The notes under the pieces are model-generated. The model searched no databases. It was not told the DNA's origin and was given only the letters and a program-made list of their open reading frames with translations. Positions 5,340 through 6,174 of a stretch of DNA of 6,174 nucleotides are shown in pieces. Position 1 is the stretch's first letter. Every line of letters starts with the position of its first letter. The position numbers and the translations under genes are program-made. This DNA is from Pseudobdellovibrionaceae bacterium (GTDB taxonomy: Bacteria > Bdellovibrionota > Bdellovibrionia > Bdellovibrionales > JAMPXM01): assembly GCA_913774795.1 (NCBI GenBank), contig CAJYIL010000732.1:1-6174 (forward strand), in the 5' to 3' direction.

Positions 5340-6174
5340 TTAGCGTCGCCACAGACTTGAGAGCCATTGCCACGCAGGCAACCGCCTCTCGCCGAGGTCA
5401 AAGTGCGTGCCGTCGAATCCGACGTAAGTCACATCGGCGCGCGCCTGACGGAGGAGATCGCGGATTTGGCGTGTGCCGTACTGCAGTTGGAACTGATCGC
5501 GGTCTCCTGCGTCCAGATAATAAGCCGATTTCAGATCTCGCGATTTAAGAAAGATCAATGGATCGTGTTTACACCATTGTCTCCAGACATCCTCATTGAT
5601 AAGACCGGTTTCAACGTCAACGGGCCAGACCGGCTCGCCCGCGCGAAGAGGCGCATAACAAAGCCCCATGGCGACGGCGTTTAAGAGAGTGTGCCAGTCT
5701 TTCCGCTTCATGAGTTTTCCGTTCAGGAGTTCCTCGCGCACCCCTTTCACTCCCCCGATACGTTTCAACACCGGCAGCGCCGTTCGAATCTCCGGGATCA
5801 AACTGGCTTCGAAGAAACTATCGGGAGCGAGCGCGATCGCCGTTCCGAAAAGCGAAGGGTGCTTTGAGGCCAAATGAAGTGCTCCGTAGCCTCCACTCGA
5901 CCCGCCCATCACACACCACTGCGATTGCGATACGTTGAAGTTCTTGCGAATGGCCGGAATCAGATCGTCGATAATGTAGTCTTCGTAGCGACCCATGCCC
6001 TCGGAGTTGATAAACTGCGAGCCACCCCAAAATGTCATGGCGTCCACGTAAACAAAAAGTGCGCGAGGCGCTTCGCCGCGCGAAACGGCTTCATCAAGTT
6101 TTGTCGCCGCCCCGATCTCGAAAGTTTTCACATTGAAAGATGACGGTCCGTTACCTGTAAACCCTGAGAGCATT
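5340..6174 (-). CDS. Esterase-D-type alpha/beta hydrolase, 5'-partial
   Basis: About 277 residues are visible, ending at TAA (plus 5340-5342). The ATG at 6173 is almost certainly internal, because the visible part begins at MLSGFTGNG, the oxyanion-side strand that in the putative-esterase family (PF00756) normally follows several tens of residues. The gene therefore continues beyond the right edge. Counting from that Met, the nucleophile elbow is GGSSGGYGALH with Ser93 as likely nucleophile, the acid is probably Asp226 in LDAGDRDQF, and the base is His257 in DGTHF, so the triad is complete. The lid-like insert at about 125-205 is rich in Trp and basic residues. Family members hydrolyse esters or thioesters, including acyl esters, S-formylglutathione and siderophores; the substrate here cannot be read from sequence. 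Whether it is exported is unknown because the N-terminus is missing. The next gene starts 81 bp downstream on the same strand. Confidence 0.9.
   Translation of the reverse strand, partial: MLSGFTGNGPSSFNVKTFEIGAATKLDEAVSRGEAPRALFVYVDAMTFWGGSQFINSEGMGRYEDYIIDDLIPAIRKNFNVSQSQWCVMGGSSGGYGALHLASKHPSLFGTAIALAPDSFFEASLIPEIRTALPVLKRIGGVKGVREELLNGKLMKRKDWHTLLNAVAMGLCYAPLRAGEPVWPVDVETGLINEDVWRQWCKHDPLIFLKSRDLKSAYYLDAGDRDQFQLQYGTRQIRDLLRQARADVTYVGFDGTHFDLGERRLPAWQWLSSLWRR

Overview
This window looks like chromosomal DNA from a Gram-negative bacterium. It is moderately GC-rich by eye, uses GTG and TTG starts freely, and is dominated by exported proteins. The secreted L,D-transpeptidase with an Ala/Pro linker, the partial D-type esterase and several unrecognised helical exported proteins would suit a Bdellovibrionota/Oligoflexia-type genome. 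That placement is an impression from gene style only; no marker gene, rRNA or tRNA is present to support it.

Layout. Bases 2-2410 hold three plus-strand genes: the 3' part of a large unrecognised, mostly helical protein (it enters from the left edge); a small secreted beta-rich protein whose ribosome binding site lies inside a perfect 10-bp inverted repeat; and a 63-residue charged helical protein. Bases 2453-6174 hold four minus-strand genes, listed in their reading order: a 5'-truncated alpha/beta-hydrolase esterase (right edge), a 199-residue secreted protein resembling DUF4833, a YkuD-type L,D-transpeptidase, and a 431-residue exported protein with a central hydrophobic hairpin. The two blocks converge at about 2410-2453, where a GC-rich hairpin probably terminates transcription. 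A second good terminator follows the transpeptidase gene.

Function. Only two genes can be given a biochemical role from sequence: the L,D-transpeptidase (peptidoglycan cross-linking or editing, catalytic Cys190) and the esterase (Ser-Asp-His triad visible). Four of the seven genes carry N-terminal export signals, so the shared theme is the cell envelope, but the 81-139 bp gaps and a terminator on the minus strand argue against one tight operon. No gene-free stretch exceeds 300 bases; the longest (2062-2218) holds a large imperfect hairpin. I see no insertion sequence, CRISPR array, tRNA, attachment site or phage gene.

The most notable non-coding signals are the hairpin that would sequester the Shine-Dalgarno sequence of the small secreted protein and the two mutually exclusive hairpins just after that gene. 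The most notable proteins are the unrecognised ones at the left end and at 2453-3748, and a small protein with a faint resemblance to F1-ATPase inhibitor IF1.
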